A stretch of 64,000 bases of DNA from Plenodomus lindquistii (taxonomy: Eukaryota > Ascomycota > Dothideomycetes > Pleosporales > Leptosphaeriaceae), in the NCBI GenBank assembly GCA_025504975.1, contig JANUWI010000006.1:1-64000 (forward strand). The letters run 5' to 3'. Position numbers and translations under genes: made by a program. The first letter of the stretch is position 1, and each line of letters starts with the position of its first letter. Shown here one piece after another: positions 49,651 through 58,811 of the stretch. The notes beneath the pieces were generated by a model, which saw only the letters and a list, made by a program, of their open reading frames with translations, was not told the DNA's origin and searched no databases.

Positions 49651-51267
49651 ATGGCCACTTTCGAGTATGAACCATTGGACCTACAAACTGACGCCTTTCG
49701 ATTGATCAAAGTACATCCGAATCGTTCCGAGCATGGCTTACTACAGCTTTCCCTTTGGCATAGCACAGTGTCTTCGTCTTCTTACTGTTGCCTATCATAT
49801 CGCTGGGCTTCGCAATTACGCCAAAAGACCATCTTACTGAATGGCAAGTCTTTCTCCGTGGGTAATAACTTGTATGGTTTCCTCGAAGAGCTGCAGCTGC
49901 AGGCCGATGATGGCTTCGATACCCCGGTCTGGATCGACTCAATTTGCATCAATCAAGACCATGAGACTGAACGAGGACACCAGGTACAAAATATGGGTCA
50001 GGTTTATAGCACCGCAAAGAAAGTACTAGTATGGCTTGGTGCAGACAAGCCGCGAGCAATCCAACTGGTCGAATGGCTGCACACGAAAGACCGGCCTGCA
50101 TGCCCTCAGGATCTGATCCGTGAATGGGAAGGGCTACGATATGATCCCTACTGGAGTCGTGCTTGGATCGTACAGGAGATTTTACTGGCAAAAGCGGTGA
50201 CAATTGTCTTGCCGGGAGCGCGCATTGACTGGAGGGTTGTCGGTATGGCCATTGCTAGATCTGGGGACCTCGATCGATTTGCAGACGAGACTGCTGCTCA
50301 GTTATGGACAGCCTGGTACGATCGGTGGTCATCTGGTCAGAAGTCTGACGCAAGCAAACAATTGTGTGCGCAGTGGCCGGACTATCATGGCAGACATGGA
50401 GACTTTTGGACTCTCATGTACGTACATCAAAGAGCAAAATGTACGGACCGACATGATAGGATATACAGTCTACTAGGCCTTGTCGAAGGAGGTCAGGGAC
50501 TGACAGTAGACTACACCGAGAGCTTGGAGGACTTGTTCTGGCGAGCTGGGGAATACTTTGGTGCGTGGGATACCCCAGAGCTCGTTGACGTTCTACGAAT
50601 CGCCTTGTTCGAGGACATAGGCGACCGAGGCGATAACGACAGTCCACTAAGCTCGAATTACTTGAACCCCTGGCAATTAGTCGAATCCCTCCATGCCAGG
50701 CCAGATCTGACCCTACTCATACCCGTAAGGCGTGCCTCACCAACCACTTCGCTTCTATCGCGCCTCACCAAACGCATTAAATGCAGCTTCGTGGACTGCA
50801 GCAATGCCTTCTACTTTGGCTGCACACGTGGCGATATTCTGTTATGCACAAATGCGCGCTCCGACGGACCCACAGAACACGGCTGCATCCATGGGCTGGC
50901 GCATCCTCTGGACAAACCCGCGGCGGAGCCCTTCGAGATCAAGCTTATTGCGCACCACGGTCGCAAGCGAGTAATAACATCGTTAAACTCGACTGCGCTG
51001 AAAGTATTCGATCTTGGCACCGAGCAATGGGTTGGCGTGTCTACATGGAGTAGGCTGGAAACTGCATTGTATACAAAGAGGCTGGACCGAGACGACTTGG
51101 TCAAGCTTGCTATACCGGCCAAGTACGCAGTGTGGATATGGTTTGGCGTGCATCCAGGACACTTTGACACTCGGTATCTCGAACACAAGGATTATTCGTC
51201 TCCCTATCATGCTCTGCCACCTGGAACGAAGATTACACGAGATTCGATCGAAGTTCCCGCACCCTGA
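49651..51267 (+). CDS. HET domain protein (heterokaryon incompatibility type)
   Basis: An intronless 538-aa protein. The HET domain (PF06985-type) spans about residues 45-185, with YCCLSYRWA (45-53), the LNG...V..NL segment (63-75), VWIDSICINQ (93-102), VYSTAKKVLVWLG (118-130) and the YWSRAWIVQEI segment. Proteins of this family trigger cell death on fusion of incompatible hyphae, and many have unknown partners. The C-terminal half is unrelated to common sensor repeats (no WD40, NACHT or ankyrin seen). The chosen start gives the usual FEYEPLD beginning; an upstream in-frame ATG at 49594 is possible. Confidence 0.9.
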   Translation: MATFEYEPLDLQTDAFRLIKVHPNRSEHGLLQLSLWHSTVSSSSYCCLSYRWASQLRQKTILLNGKSFSVGNNLYGFLEELQLQADDGFDTPVWIDSICINQDHETERGHQVQNMGQVYSTAKKVLVWLGADKPRAIQLVEWLHTKDRPACPQDLIREWEGLRYDPYWSRAWIVQEILLAKAVTIVLPGARIDWRVVGMAIARSGDLDRFADETAAQLWTAWYDRWSSGQKSDASKQLCAQWPDYHGRHGDFWTLMYVHQRAKCTDRHDRIYSLLGLVEGGQGLTVDYTESLEDLFWRAGEYFGAWDTPELVDVLRIALFEDIGDRGDNDSPLSSNYLNPWQLVESLHARPDLTLLIPVRRASPTTSLLSRLTKRIKCSFVDCSNAFYFGCTRGDILLCTNARSDGPTEHGCIHGLAHPLDKPAAEPFEIKLIAHHGRKRVITSLNSTALKVFDLGTEQWVGVSTWSRLETALYTKRLDRDDLVKLAIPAKYAVWIWFGVHPGHFDTRYLEHKDYSSPYHALPPGTKITRDSIEVPAP

Positions 51268-51598
51268 GAGTTGGCCTGTTGCCAAAGTCTGGCGCAGGTG
51301 CGTTAACAAAGCTGCGACTTCCTTCAGCGGAAGTGAATTGGAGAAACATGTGGCTCTTGACGTCACGTAGGTGGTTCCTTCGCCAGCACGCGCAACAAGG
51401 GTTGCAAAGTCGCCCAGTCCGAAAGATTTGCCCTTCTCACGTCCTAAGCCACCCTAACACCTGAAATTTCGCGCACGACTAATAGCTACCTGCGAAATCC
51501 TATCGTTAACCTACCAACGCACACGCCAGATCCTGCGAGAAGCAACATAACTCATTCCTCGCAGGCCGTGAGATTGCAGCTGTACGGACTCGTCCTCT
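51268..51598. other. Short intergenic region
   Basis: No gene or repeat recognised between the HET gene and the following unknown gene. Confidence 0.5.
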
Positions 51599-53281
51599 AT
51601 GGTCAATATAATCGGAAACTCAGGCGCCGACAGCTTGATCACCAAGCTCGCCTCATATCTTACGACCGAAACCTTGAATCCCACAAAAGACAAGAACTCG
51701 CCCGGTGCCACAAGTCCAGAGCTGCAACAAGGGAACATGTCCAATGATGATGTGCATGCACAACATGCATCCGTGCCAACAACACCCAGCTGCGCAGGTG
51801 CAGCACGACCAGCATTGCCCAGAACGCTAAGCAGCAACGTCTTTCTAGATCGGAAGGGAACATTGGCAGTGGAGTCGCGGGGTGAGCTTCAGCGAACTGA
51901 CGACGAGTTCCTTCAACATCATGTCACATCTGGGCGCCTACAACCGTCAGCGCATCAAAATACCAGCAGCCAAACTGGACCATGGGGTGATTTGCATGAT
52001 TGCAATGACACTACTCTAGCTGATATACTTGGGCAAGACGTTGGAGAGCGGACAATCAATCAGACTCCCACATCCCACACGCCCAGCGAGCATGCGCCAG
52101 ACCTGGAGAAGCACATTGCCGCGGATTCTTTATCGACTCAAGATCGCATGGAAGTAGCACACCGGCCTAATACGAGTGATCATTCATTGAAACCATGTAT
52201 CAAGACGAAAGCCAAAAGTAATCCATCTTCGCCCCCAGGTGGATCACATGACCCGATAATTGACAATGGATTACAACCTCTACGCCGAGTCAAAACTGTC
52301 GACTTTGACGAGGATGGACTAGGCAATTCTGAGCTATCGCCCATATCTGCTGCGATGCATATCACTGGCCGTCCAAGGTCTTCTCCCGATGAACGCTCAG
52401 CCCCACTGCTGGAGAGCCCCGTTCTCAAGTCAACATCCTGTCCCATCAGTCTCGGCACGAACAAGAGCAGTCTAGCAAATCCAGAAACGACGCGGACGGA
52501 TTTCCATATCATCGCGGTTCCACCCTCATCGATTAATGCAGGCAATGTGCATGACAAGTGCTGTCGTCATGGCAAACGAGGGCTGGAGTGTGTGAATAGC
52601 AAGCTGGCCGATTGGTCTGCCACCTGGAATAGTCCCTCTAGCAGCTTCAAACCGACTGCTACTGGTTTCTTTGATAAAATTTCTGGTATTCAAACACCTG
52701 CCTACAATTGCGCCATCGAAGATGACGACGACGGGGCGATGCTCGCCCCGCCCAATAGCCAAAGAACCAGCGTCGGTCAATCTCGCCATCAATCTCGTCC
52801 TGCGAGCGCGCCGGCTACTAGACTCGGCTCTATTGAAGGAGATGAAGAAGATCCCACGTTCGATGCACCAGAGAAGTCCAACACTGAAGAACGGGATATA
52901 TATCCCGAAGAAGCGCTCGTCATGCTTGATCCTGACGGACGACGTGGACGCGCATCATTTCACTACACGTCGCAGACACCAGCACGGCGCAAATTCTCCA
53001 ACATCGAAGATTCCGACCTTCATTTCCGCGACCATCGTGATTCATTGGGTATAGCGCATGTGAGGATGCTCCGCGCTGGAGTTGACTCGCCGCACCGAGA
53101 TTCCGTGGTCCTGGCGAAGAAGAGGTTGCAGAGGAAGAAGCATGCATCGTCTATAGACCGAGAATCAGCACACCCAACGATTGTACAGACTGTTTTTGCA
53201 GGTGCACGTTCCGATGATGCTTCGATGATGTCGCAAAAGACGACCAAGGAGCATGGCAGTCATCAGTCATCCCACTTATGA
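51599..53281 (+). CDS. Unknown 560-aa, largely disordered protein
   Basis: One open frame with no intron. The composition is rich in Ser, Thr, Pro, Asp and His, with many short SP/TP motifs and no hydrophobic segment, so it should be a soluble, disordered protein. Near the C-terminus a basic stretch (VVLAKKRLQRKKHASS) could be a nuclear signal. An acidic patch (EGDEEDPTFD) lies near residue 415. No known family was recognised. Length and codon use argue for a real gene rather than chance. Confidence 0.6.
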   Translation: MVNIIGNSGADSLITKLASYLTTETLNPTKDKNSPGATSPELQQGNMSNDDVHAQHASVPTTPSCAGAARPALPRTLSSNVFLDRKGTLAVESRGELQRTDDEFLQHHVTSGRLQPSAHQNTSSQTGPWGDLHDCNDTTLADILGQDVGERTINQTPTSHTPSEHAPDLEKHIAADSLSTQDRMEVAHRPNTSDHSLKPCIKTKAKSNPSSPPGGSHDPIIDNGLQPLRRVKTVDFDEDGLGNSELSPISAAMHITGRPRSSPDERSAPLLESPVLKSTSCPISLGTNKSSLANPETTRTDFHIIAVPPSSINAGNVHDKCCRHGKRGLECVNSKLADWSATWNSPSSSFKPTATGFFDKISGIQTPAYNCAIEDDDDGAMLAPPNSQRTSVGQSRHQSRPASAPATRLGSIEGDEEDPTFDAPEKSNTEERDIYPEEALVMLDPDGRRGRASFHYTSQTPARRKFSNIEDSDLHFRDHRDSLGIAHVRMLRAGVDSPHRDSVVLAKKRLQRKKHASSIDRESAHPTIVQTVFAGARSDDASMMSQKTTKEHGSHQSSHL

Positions 53282-53437
53282 ATCATCATTATTAGCAGTA
53301 ACTTTCTCAATTGAATCACGATAGTCTCAGCTTAAATACCTGCACTGCCTGAAGTGCTGGTCTTTTGCATGACGCCGTTCTTTGTCGCTCTTCAGTGCAA
53401 ACCCATCTCACTTCTAGGACAAGAAGCGACCCTACAT

Positions 53438-53766
53438 TACGAAGGAGCTCGTACTCGCGCCACCCGCCAACCCTCAACCCCGGAGGGGTTGGCGGGTGAC
53501 GCGAGTATATACGAGTCACTAAAGGGTTGGCGGGTGACGCGAGTATATACGAGTCACTAAAGTTATAGGCACTCGCGCACTGTTATTAACCCACTATATG
53601 ATAGAATTAATAAAGCGTATTTATATTACACGTGTATTCTTTACAAGTAGTAATAATAATTATATATCAATTATTAGTACTATTATTGCCTCCCTACTAT
53701 TGTATAGGACTAAGCGTTATGCTGTTAACGCGGGATGTAGACACAATAAATACGAGCTCCTTCGTA
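53438..53766. mobile_element. MITE copy 5 with an internal duplication
   Basis: Bounded by TACGAAGGAGCTCGT (53438-53452) and ACGAGCTCCTTCGTA (53752-53766). The right arm carries the family order in reverse (TGTATAGGACTAAGCGTTATGCTGTTAACGCGG...ACACAATAAATACGAG). The left arm has instead a 20-bp hairpin (53454-53473 with 53486-53505, one mismatch) and a 38-bp tandem duplication (53486-53523 and 53524-53561). Non-coding. Confidence 0.8.
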
Positions 53767-53986
53767 AATTATCTGTGAACGGAAGCTCAAAGACTAAATT
53801 ACTTTGGCATATTACATCAATAACCTACGGCTGGGCTCTTATTGGACTGCATTCTACTCAACCTGCTGACTATGATAGCGCAACCCAAAACGAGACGAAG
53901 TCAGGATGTAAGCATGTGCGTATAGATAGGCGCTAAACTTGCAATTGTCTATGCAGACACGTTTGCGACACCGGCAGCCCCACGCC

Positions 53987-54658
53987 TCAAACCGGTACCT
54001 CACAGCTCGAAAACCCAGGACTAGTCTGCGAAACCGTCTTATCCATAATACTTCTCGGTCTCTCCAAAAAGTCCATCATCAACCCGGAACAGTGCTCCGT
54101 ATGTTCATACGCTCTGACATGGTGATCCAAAAACCTCTGGTCCTCAACATAACCCCTATGCAGCCTCCTCCACATCAATGCACAATGCACCATGTGCTCG
54201 CGGATCTCTGTGAAATAGGTTTTGGGAGCCACAACATCGCCCATTTCATCTTCGCTTAGAAGGCGCAGCGCGTCGCGTGTCTCGTAGGCTTGCCATTTGG
54301 CGAGACGCTTGAAATCGGCGAGATTCTTGTGGTCGATGCATGGGTTTGGGACCCAGATGTTGGAGAGGACGTCGTAGGTGCAGTTTTGGGCTCGTGCCTC
54401 GGTGGAGTTGGTGCCGCAGTGGAGAATTTTGGTGCGTGGGGGGTGGGGTGGGAAGGGGCGGGTGAGGTAGCCGAGGAGGGTTGTGGTGGCTACGGCGAGG
54501 AGGAATATCAGGGTATGTAGGGCGATTCTCCGTTTGAGGGATGGTAATCTGGAAGAGGGTGGTTTGTAGCTGTCGGGTTCTAGGAGGAGTTCCTTCTCGA
54601 AGGATCCTTGAGGCGTTCTTTCCTCATCGGATGATGGTGGGGCTTGAGACGCATCCAT
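53987..54658 (-). CDS. UstYa-like membrane protein A (two HxxHC motifs)
   Basis: From the internal Met of MDASQAPP the protein has 223 aa; an upstream in-frame ATG at 54760 would add 34 residues. There is a cytosolic tail, one membrane span (about 46-64), then a luminal domain: HCGTNSTEARAQNCTYD, NIWVPNPCID, a KRLAKWQAYE segment, HMVHC (155-159) followed by ALMWRRLHRG, HTEHC (186-190) and a terminal SSCEVPV. It is a clear paralogue of the protein at 57667-58305. The paired HxxHC recalls the UstYa/DUF3328 oxidases, but flanking residues differ, so enzymatic activity is inferred only. Left end of the putative peptide cluster. Confidence 0.85.
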   Translation of the reverse strand: MDASQAPPSSDEERTPQGSFEKELLLEPDSYKPPSSRLPSLKRRIALHTLIFLLAVATTTLLGYLTRPFPPHPPRTKILHCGTNSTEARAQNCTYDVLSNIWVPNPCIDHKNLADFKRLAKWQAYETRDALRLLSEDEMGDVVAPKTYFTEIREHMVHCALMWRRLHRGYVEDQRFLDHHVRAYEHTEHCSGLMMDFLERPRSIMDKTVSQTSPGFSSCEVPV

Positions 54659-55291
54659 GAACGTGGAAATTCCTCTATACCCGATCGTGTCTGGAGAATT
54701 GAAAGACGGAATGGGAGAGGCGAAGAAGAAGTTTTCCTGGACCTCACGATTCACAAGCAATTGACGAGGTTGGTACGAGGCAAGTTGCGGACGCGTGCAC
54801 GATGGGCGGTACTAAATTACGAACACAAGGAAACTCACCCATCAAACACATGTGAGTGACTAACAAGTGTCTACTGTACTAATTCCTGCCAATCTAGGTA
54901 CAGATTGGACAAGTGGGTCGATGCTACATGCTCATTGTGTGAGTACAGTCAGCATGAGTAAGCACAACAATTGCGAAGTTACACATTCTCCACTGTTCTA
55001 CGAACCGCTTATGGAAACTAGTGCAATAACGAAGGCTACCTATAGAGTAAGTAGTGTAAATGAAGAAGGCCCGGCTCGTTCCGAAGGCAATCCGCCCGCG
55101 CAAACCCGATCAAGATCCCTGCGCGCTTCATACGGTGCAGTGTGCAGGTAGGGAACCCGTCAATACAGTCATATGTCCGTGTTAATTAGCACCGCATTGA
55201 TTATAGTATTCACACAACAGCGTGGAGAACCCTACACTTTCCCAGCGTCGCAACGATAGTCTGATAATGCACTTTGATGGCGCAACATACT
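54659..55291. other. Intergenic region, promoter of UstYa-like A
   Basis: No gene. Three GTGAGT/ATGAGT-type strings (near 54849, 54938 and 54955) weakly recall the GTGAGTAAGG repeat upstream of the precursor gene. This may be chance. Confidence 0.4.
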
Positions 55292-56996
55292 CTACAATCT
55301 GAACGCAAGCCATGCGGCCATTGCACCAGGAACCCCACTCCATCCCAACACCCACACTATAGCGTTCTCAGTTCCCGACTTCCTGGCGAGTCCAAAAATC
55401 GCGCTACTTACAAGAGCTGCCATGATCTGTGGTACAGAAATGGCAGCGTTGTGCATACCCATGATTCTGCCGCCCTGTATTGCACACCCTACATCATCGT
55501 CCTCGCGCGGGAATGCATCGTTGTTACTATGATGCCTTGCTACCTCTTCCCCGAGGATGGTGTATGGAACCCATTGAGTGATGCCCCATGATAATCCCGC
55601 GGTAGCGATGAATAGCGTTCCAGCTGTACTTGAGGATACCATGACTGCTGACAGAACGCTGAATACATAGGCTACTTGGCCAAAGCTCCAAATAACATGC
55701 AGTTGCGAAGAGTGGCGATATGTCTTCTCACTGTCATACTTGGTACTCGGTGACATTGCTTTCGAAAGCATGGGTAGCACTATGTTCGTCGCCAGAGCAA
55801 CGATTGAAAACAGCAAATTTGCAACAGACCCAGTTCTCATGCCGTAATCCTTGAGCGAAGAGCTCGGGGCGACAAGGTAGTTTCGGGTTTGTTCGTTGAC
55901 GTAGAGCTGGCTGATGAAGCTTGTACTGTAGAATAGGAACCCGAACCAACCCATCCAAGAAAAGAATTGCACCAGATAGACGCGCCGGATCTTTGGAGTC
56001 GTCTCTGTCAAGCCTTGCCTGATGTAAACGCATATCTTATGGACTAGAAGCTTCCCTCCCGGCTCGTATGCGGATAAACTTGGATCCTCTTCTTCAGTGA
56101 AGTAACAACTGATGCAGGAAGTCGTCAAAAGAGTAATAACAGTGGAAAGAACCATATACCGGAATCGGACCGCCTCGTAGTTACTGGCAATCCAGGGCAA
56201 CGGCAAGGAACCGAGAACGTAGCCAATGATGTTTCCAATGCCAGCAAAGCGACTTGCCCATGCGCTTGCCGCGGCTTGTTGTTCTGACGGACACGAATCG
56301 ACGCTCAGCGACCGTAAACCCAATTGTAGTGGCTGGATCGCAACGTTGAGTAGAACGACTGATATGATGGCCGTAGTTCGTGTGACGCTCGCCTGCCTAC
56401 TTCCAGAACCATCTGAATTCAGATCCAAGAACAGCTTGCAAAATGTTGCTGCGATTGGCTCAGCCCAGGCTAATGCCATGGAAGCAAGGACGGTAGCCAA
56501 CACTCCTCCAAGGATGAAAGGTCGACGTCGGCCCCATGGATTTCGAGATCGATCACTGACAATGCCTACAATGGGCTGGATAGTCGCACCACAGATTGGC
56601 GCAGCTGCCCATACGAGGGACGACTGAGTTGTCGATATTCCAAGCGAGAAAAGATAAGATGAGCCGTGCGAGAAGATTGTAGACCAGAGAATCTGTAATC
56701 TGCATGGAATTTCAGCATTTTCACCAAGAAGGATCGATACTTCATTTGACTTACCCTCCAATTCCGCATGTCATGGCTACAAGGGATCGAACTGGCAGCT
56801 TTCCGTCTTTCCGCTTAAAGTACTTTACCATAGACAGCGGAACTATGGTACTGGCATTCGAGGATCGGGCGCCATCTTCCGAAGACAGCCGTGATAGCAA
56901 CAAATGCCCCTGCTCTTCCTGAAGTTCCGACGCCAGATTCTCAGCTATCCACGGTTCGTGCATTGGGAAGATCGGAGGAGTTATTATCGTGGTCAC
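55292..56996 (-). CDS. Sucrose/alpha-glucoside-type transporter (SUT/GPH family, MFS fold)
   Basis: Two exons (56996-56755 and 56699-55292; 55-bp intron, GTAAGT donor, TGCAG acceptor) give 549 aa, restoring MTCGIGGLQILWSTIFSHGSSYLFSLG, the first membrane segment. About 12 membrane helices follow. The cytosolic loop DRSRNPWGRRRPFILGG is the signature of plant and fungal sucrose transporters, and ITQWVPYTILGEEVAR...GGRIMGMHNAAISVPQ is typical of the C-terminal half. Family members import sucrose or other alpha-glucosides with protons at the plasma membrane. It sits between the two UstYa-like paralogues, on the same strand. It could be a bystander or have been recruited to export or import a small molecule; the family suggests sugar. 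Confidence 0.88.
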
Positions 56997-57666
56997 TGGC
57001 TTTCTTGGACAGATGATCCAAGCAGCGAACGTTGCACGCGGCTGAATCTTTTGGCTTTACAAAGCTATGCATGTGGGAGCTTGACTTTTACTCATTAACG
57101 AAATCCCATCAATAACGTACTAAACGGGACTCGCTCATAGCAACGCTAGTGGTAGGTCGCAGAACGAAGTTAAGGCATTAGGGCTTACTATATCAGTTAG
57201 TAATCGCATGTGTAAGGCGCTAGCCGCGTTTGCTAGCAGACTGTATGTGATTCTTTCGTTATCATTGCTGACAGTTCCGATTTCGTGCTCAGGCGATCGT
57301 GTGGAAACCGTTGAATCTCAAACGCTAAACACTGCTGAGCTGGTCCATTGTAAACCAAGGGAGATCGTACGGTGGAAGCTGATTTATGGCATTACATGGT
57401 TCTGCCTCTATTACATGTGGCACGAGTAGTTTTTAGGAAGCTCAAGCTTGTAATGATGCAATCCCCATTACTTCATGATTCACCACGGCAGAACGGTTCT
57501 TCGATGTGTGCCCTTGAGAAGAATAAGATCACCAAGTCCAGCTTACTATATAGCATCTACTGTTACGCGCGAGGAACACAAACAAATTCTCAGCAACTTG
57601 AGTCAATACAGTGAAATCGTTGTAATAGCCGCAAAGATCGATTTCCTAATGCCCCAGTCGCACGAC
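56997..57666. other. Intergenic region, promoter of the transporter
   Basis: No convincing gene. A 73-aa plus-strand frame at 57208-57429 begins with a hydrophobic, signal-like segment, but it has no other support and overlaps promoter sequence. Confidence 0.45.
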
Positions 57667-58305
57667 TTACGCAGGAACCTGACAACTCGAATACCCAGCC
57701 TCAGTCCGCGTGCGAATTTCGTCCAAGAACGAAGTAGGCATATCAAGATGTTCCATCAACGTCTTACTACAATGCTCCGTGTGATGAAAGTTCAGAACAT
57801 GCTTATCCAGCAACCGCGCATCTCGCTCGAAACCCCTATGTAACCGCCTCCACATCAACGCGCAATGAATCATGTGCTCCCTTACTGGTGTCCAGTAGCC
57901 ATCTGGCAAGAGATAGTTTGACATTTCTTCTTCGGTGAGTTGACGCGTGGCATTGGCGGAATCGTAAGCTTGCCAGGGAGCCAGGCGCTTGAAGTCGGCA
58001 AGGTTCTCTGAGTCAAGACAAGGCGTGGGGACCCAGATATTGCCTAATACATCGTATGTGCAGTTATTGTTGCGGGCTTCTGTGGGCGTAGAGCCGCAGT
58101 TCAGCGTGAGCATTTTCGGTCCAAGGGGTGGGAAGGGACGGAAGGTGAACCCGGCAAGGACCGTCAATCCTATTGCTAGTATGACGTTGACGATGTAGGG
58201 GATTACTGCGTATTGAAGCCGGATACTGCGCGGACTGTGGTCTTGATCATTTTTCTCCGATTGGGTCGAGTTGTTTGTATTCCCATCCGGGGTAGAGAAT
58301 GGCAT
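57667..58305 (-). CDS. UstYa-like membrane protein B (two HxxHC motifs)
   Basis: From MPFSTPDG the protein has 212 aa; a further in-frame ATG at 58404 is possible. Membrane span about 33-55. The luminal domain parallels protein A nearly motif for motif: NCGSTPTEARNNNCTYD, NIWVPTPCLD, FKRLAPWQAYD, HMIHC (144-148) then ALMWRRLHRG, HTEHC (175-179), and a terminal SSCQVPA. The gene is divergent from the DOMON-b561 gene, sharing a roughly 500-bp promoter. A pair of UstYa-type genes beside a repeat precursor is usual in fungal RiPP clusters (ustiloxin needs UstYa and UstYb). The biochemical role is inferred. Confidence 0.85.
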   Translation of the reverse strand: MPFSTPDGNTNNSTQSEKNDQDHSPRSIRLQYAVIPYIVNVILAIGLTVLAGFTFRPFPPLGPKMLTLNCGSTPTEARNNNCTYDVLGNIWVPTPCLDSENLADFKRLAPWQAYDSANATRQLTEEEMSNYLLPDGYWTPVREHMIHCALMWRRLHRGFERDARLLDKHVLNFHHTEHCSKTLMEHLDMPTSFLDEIRTRTEAGYSSCQVPA

Positions 58306-58811
58306 GGTATTCAAGTAGTTTGTCGGTTGTTTCGGAGGAGTGCGTATGGTGGCAATCGCTAGGCTGATAGGTCTAATGATGGTGTGAAAGTAGCGCGAAG
58401 ACATCGTCCTGTTGTACCTGTGTTTTGGAACGAGTATTCAAACTCACGAAAGGACTGGTGTGTACCTAGGGTCAAGGGAGACGGGGTTTGCAGATCAGTA
58501 GCAGGACGGAGAGATATGACACAACATGACTCATCGCATACTGGAATTATATCGATTCCAAGCTTTGGTGTCTCCAATACAGCGCTTGAACATATTTCGC
58601 AATCTACTGTTTGGGTCGTCATCAAGTGTATGTGCGCCCACTGCGATCTTGTAGTCAGCGATAATTGCTTCGTCAGACGCTGACTCCCGCAACGCCCGTA
58701 ACCAATCTGGGTTAGCGCGCATTGTCAAACTGTATACACCCCATCATCAGCGCTCTAATGATCAAGATACTGAAGCATATGCCTTGATACTACTGTTTTT
58801 GTTGCACGATC
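58306..58811. promoter_or_regulatory. Divergent promoter of UstYa-like B and the DOMON-b561 gene
   Basis: The 506 bp between two start codons that face away from each other. No specific site was recognised, but shared control of both genes is plausible. Confidence 0.5.

Noticed and set aside
57208..57429. 73-aa frame with a hydrophobic start, a possible small secreted protein
   Set aside because: It lies in the transporter's promoter, has only two cysteines after the hydrophobic segment, and no supporting context.
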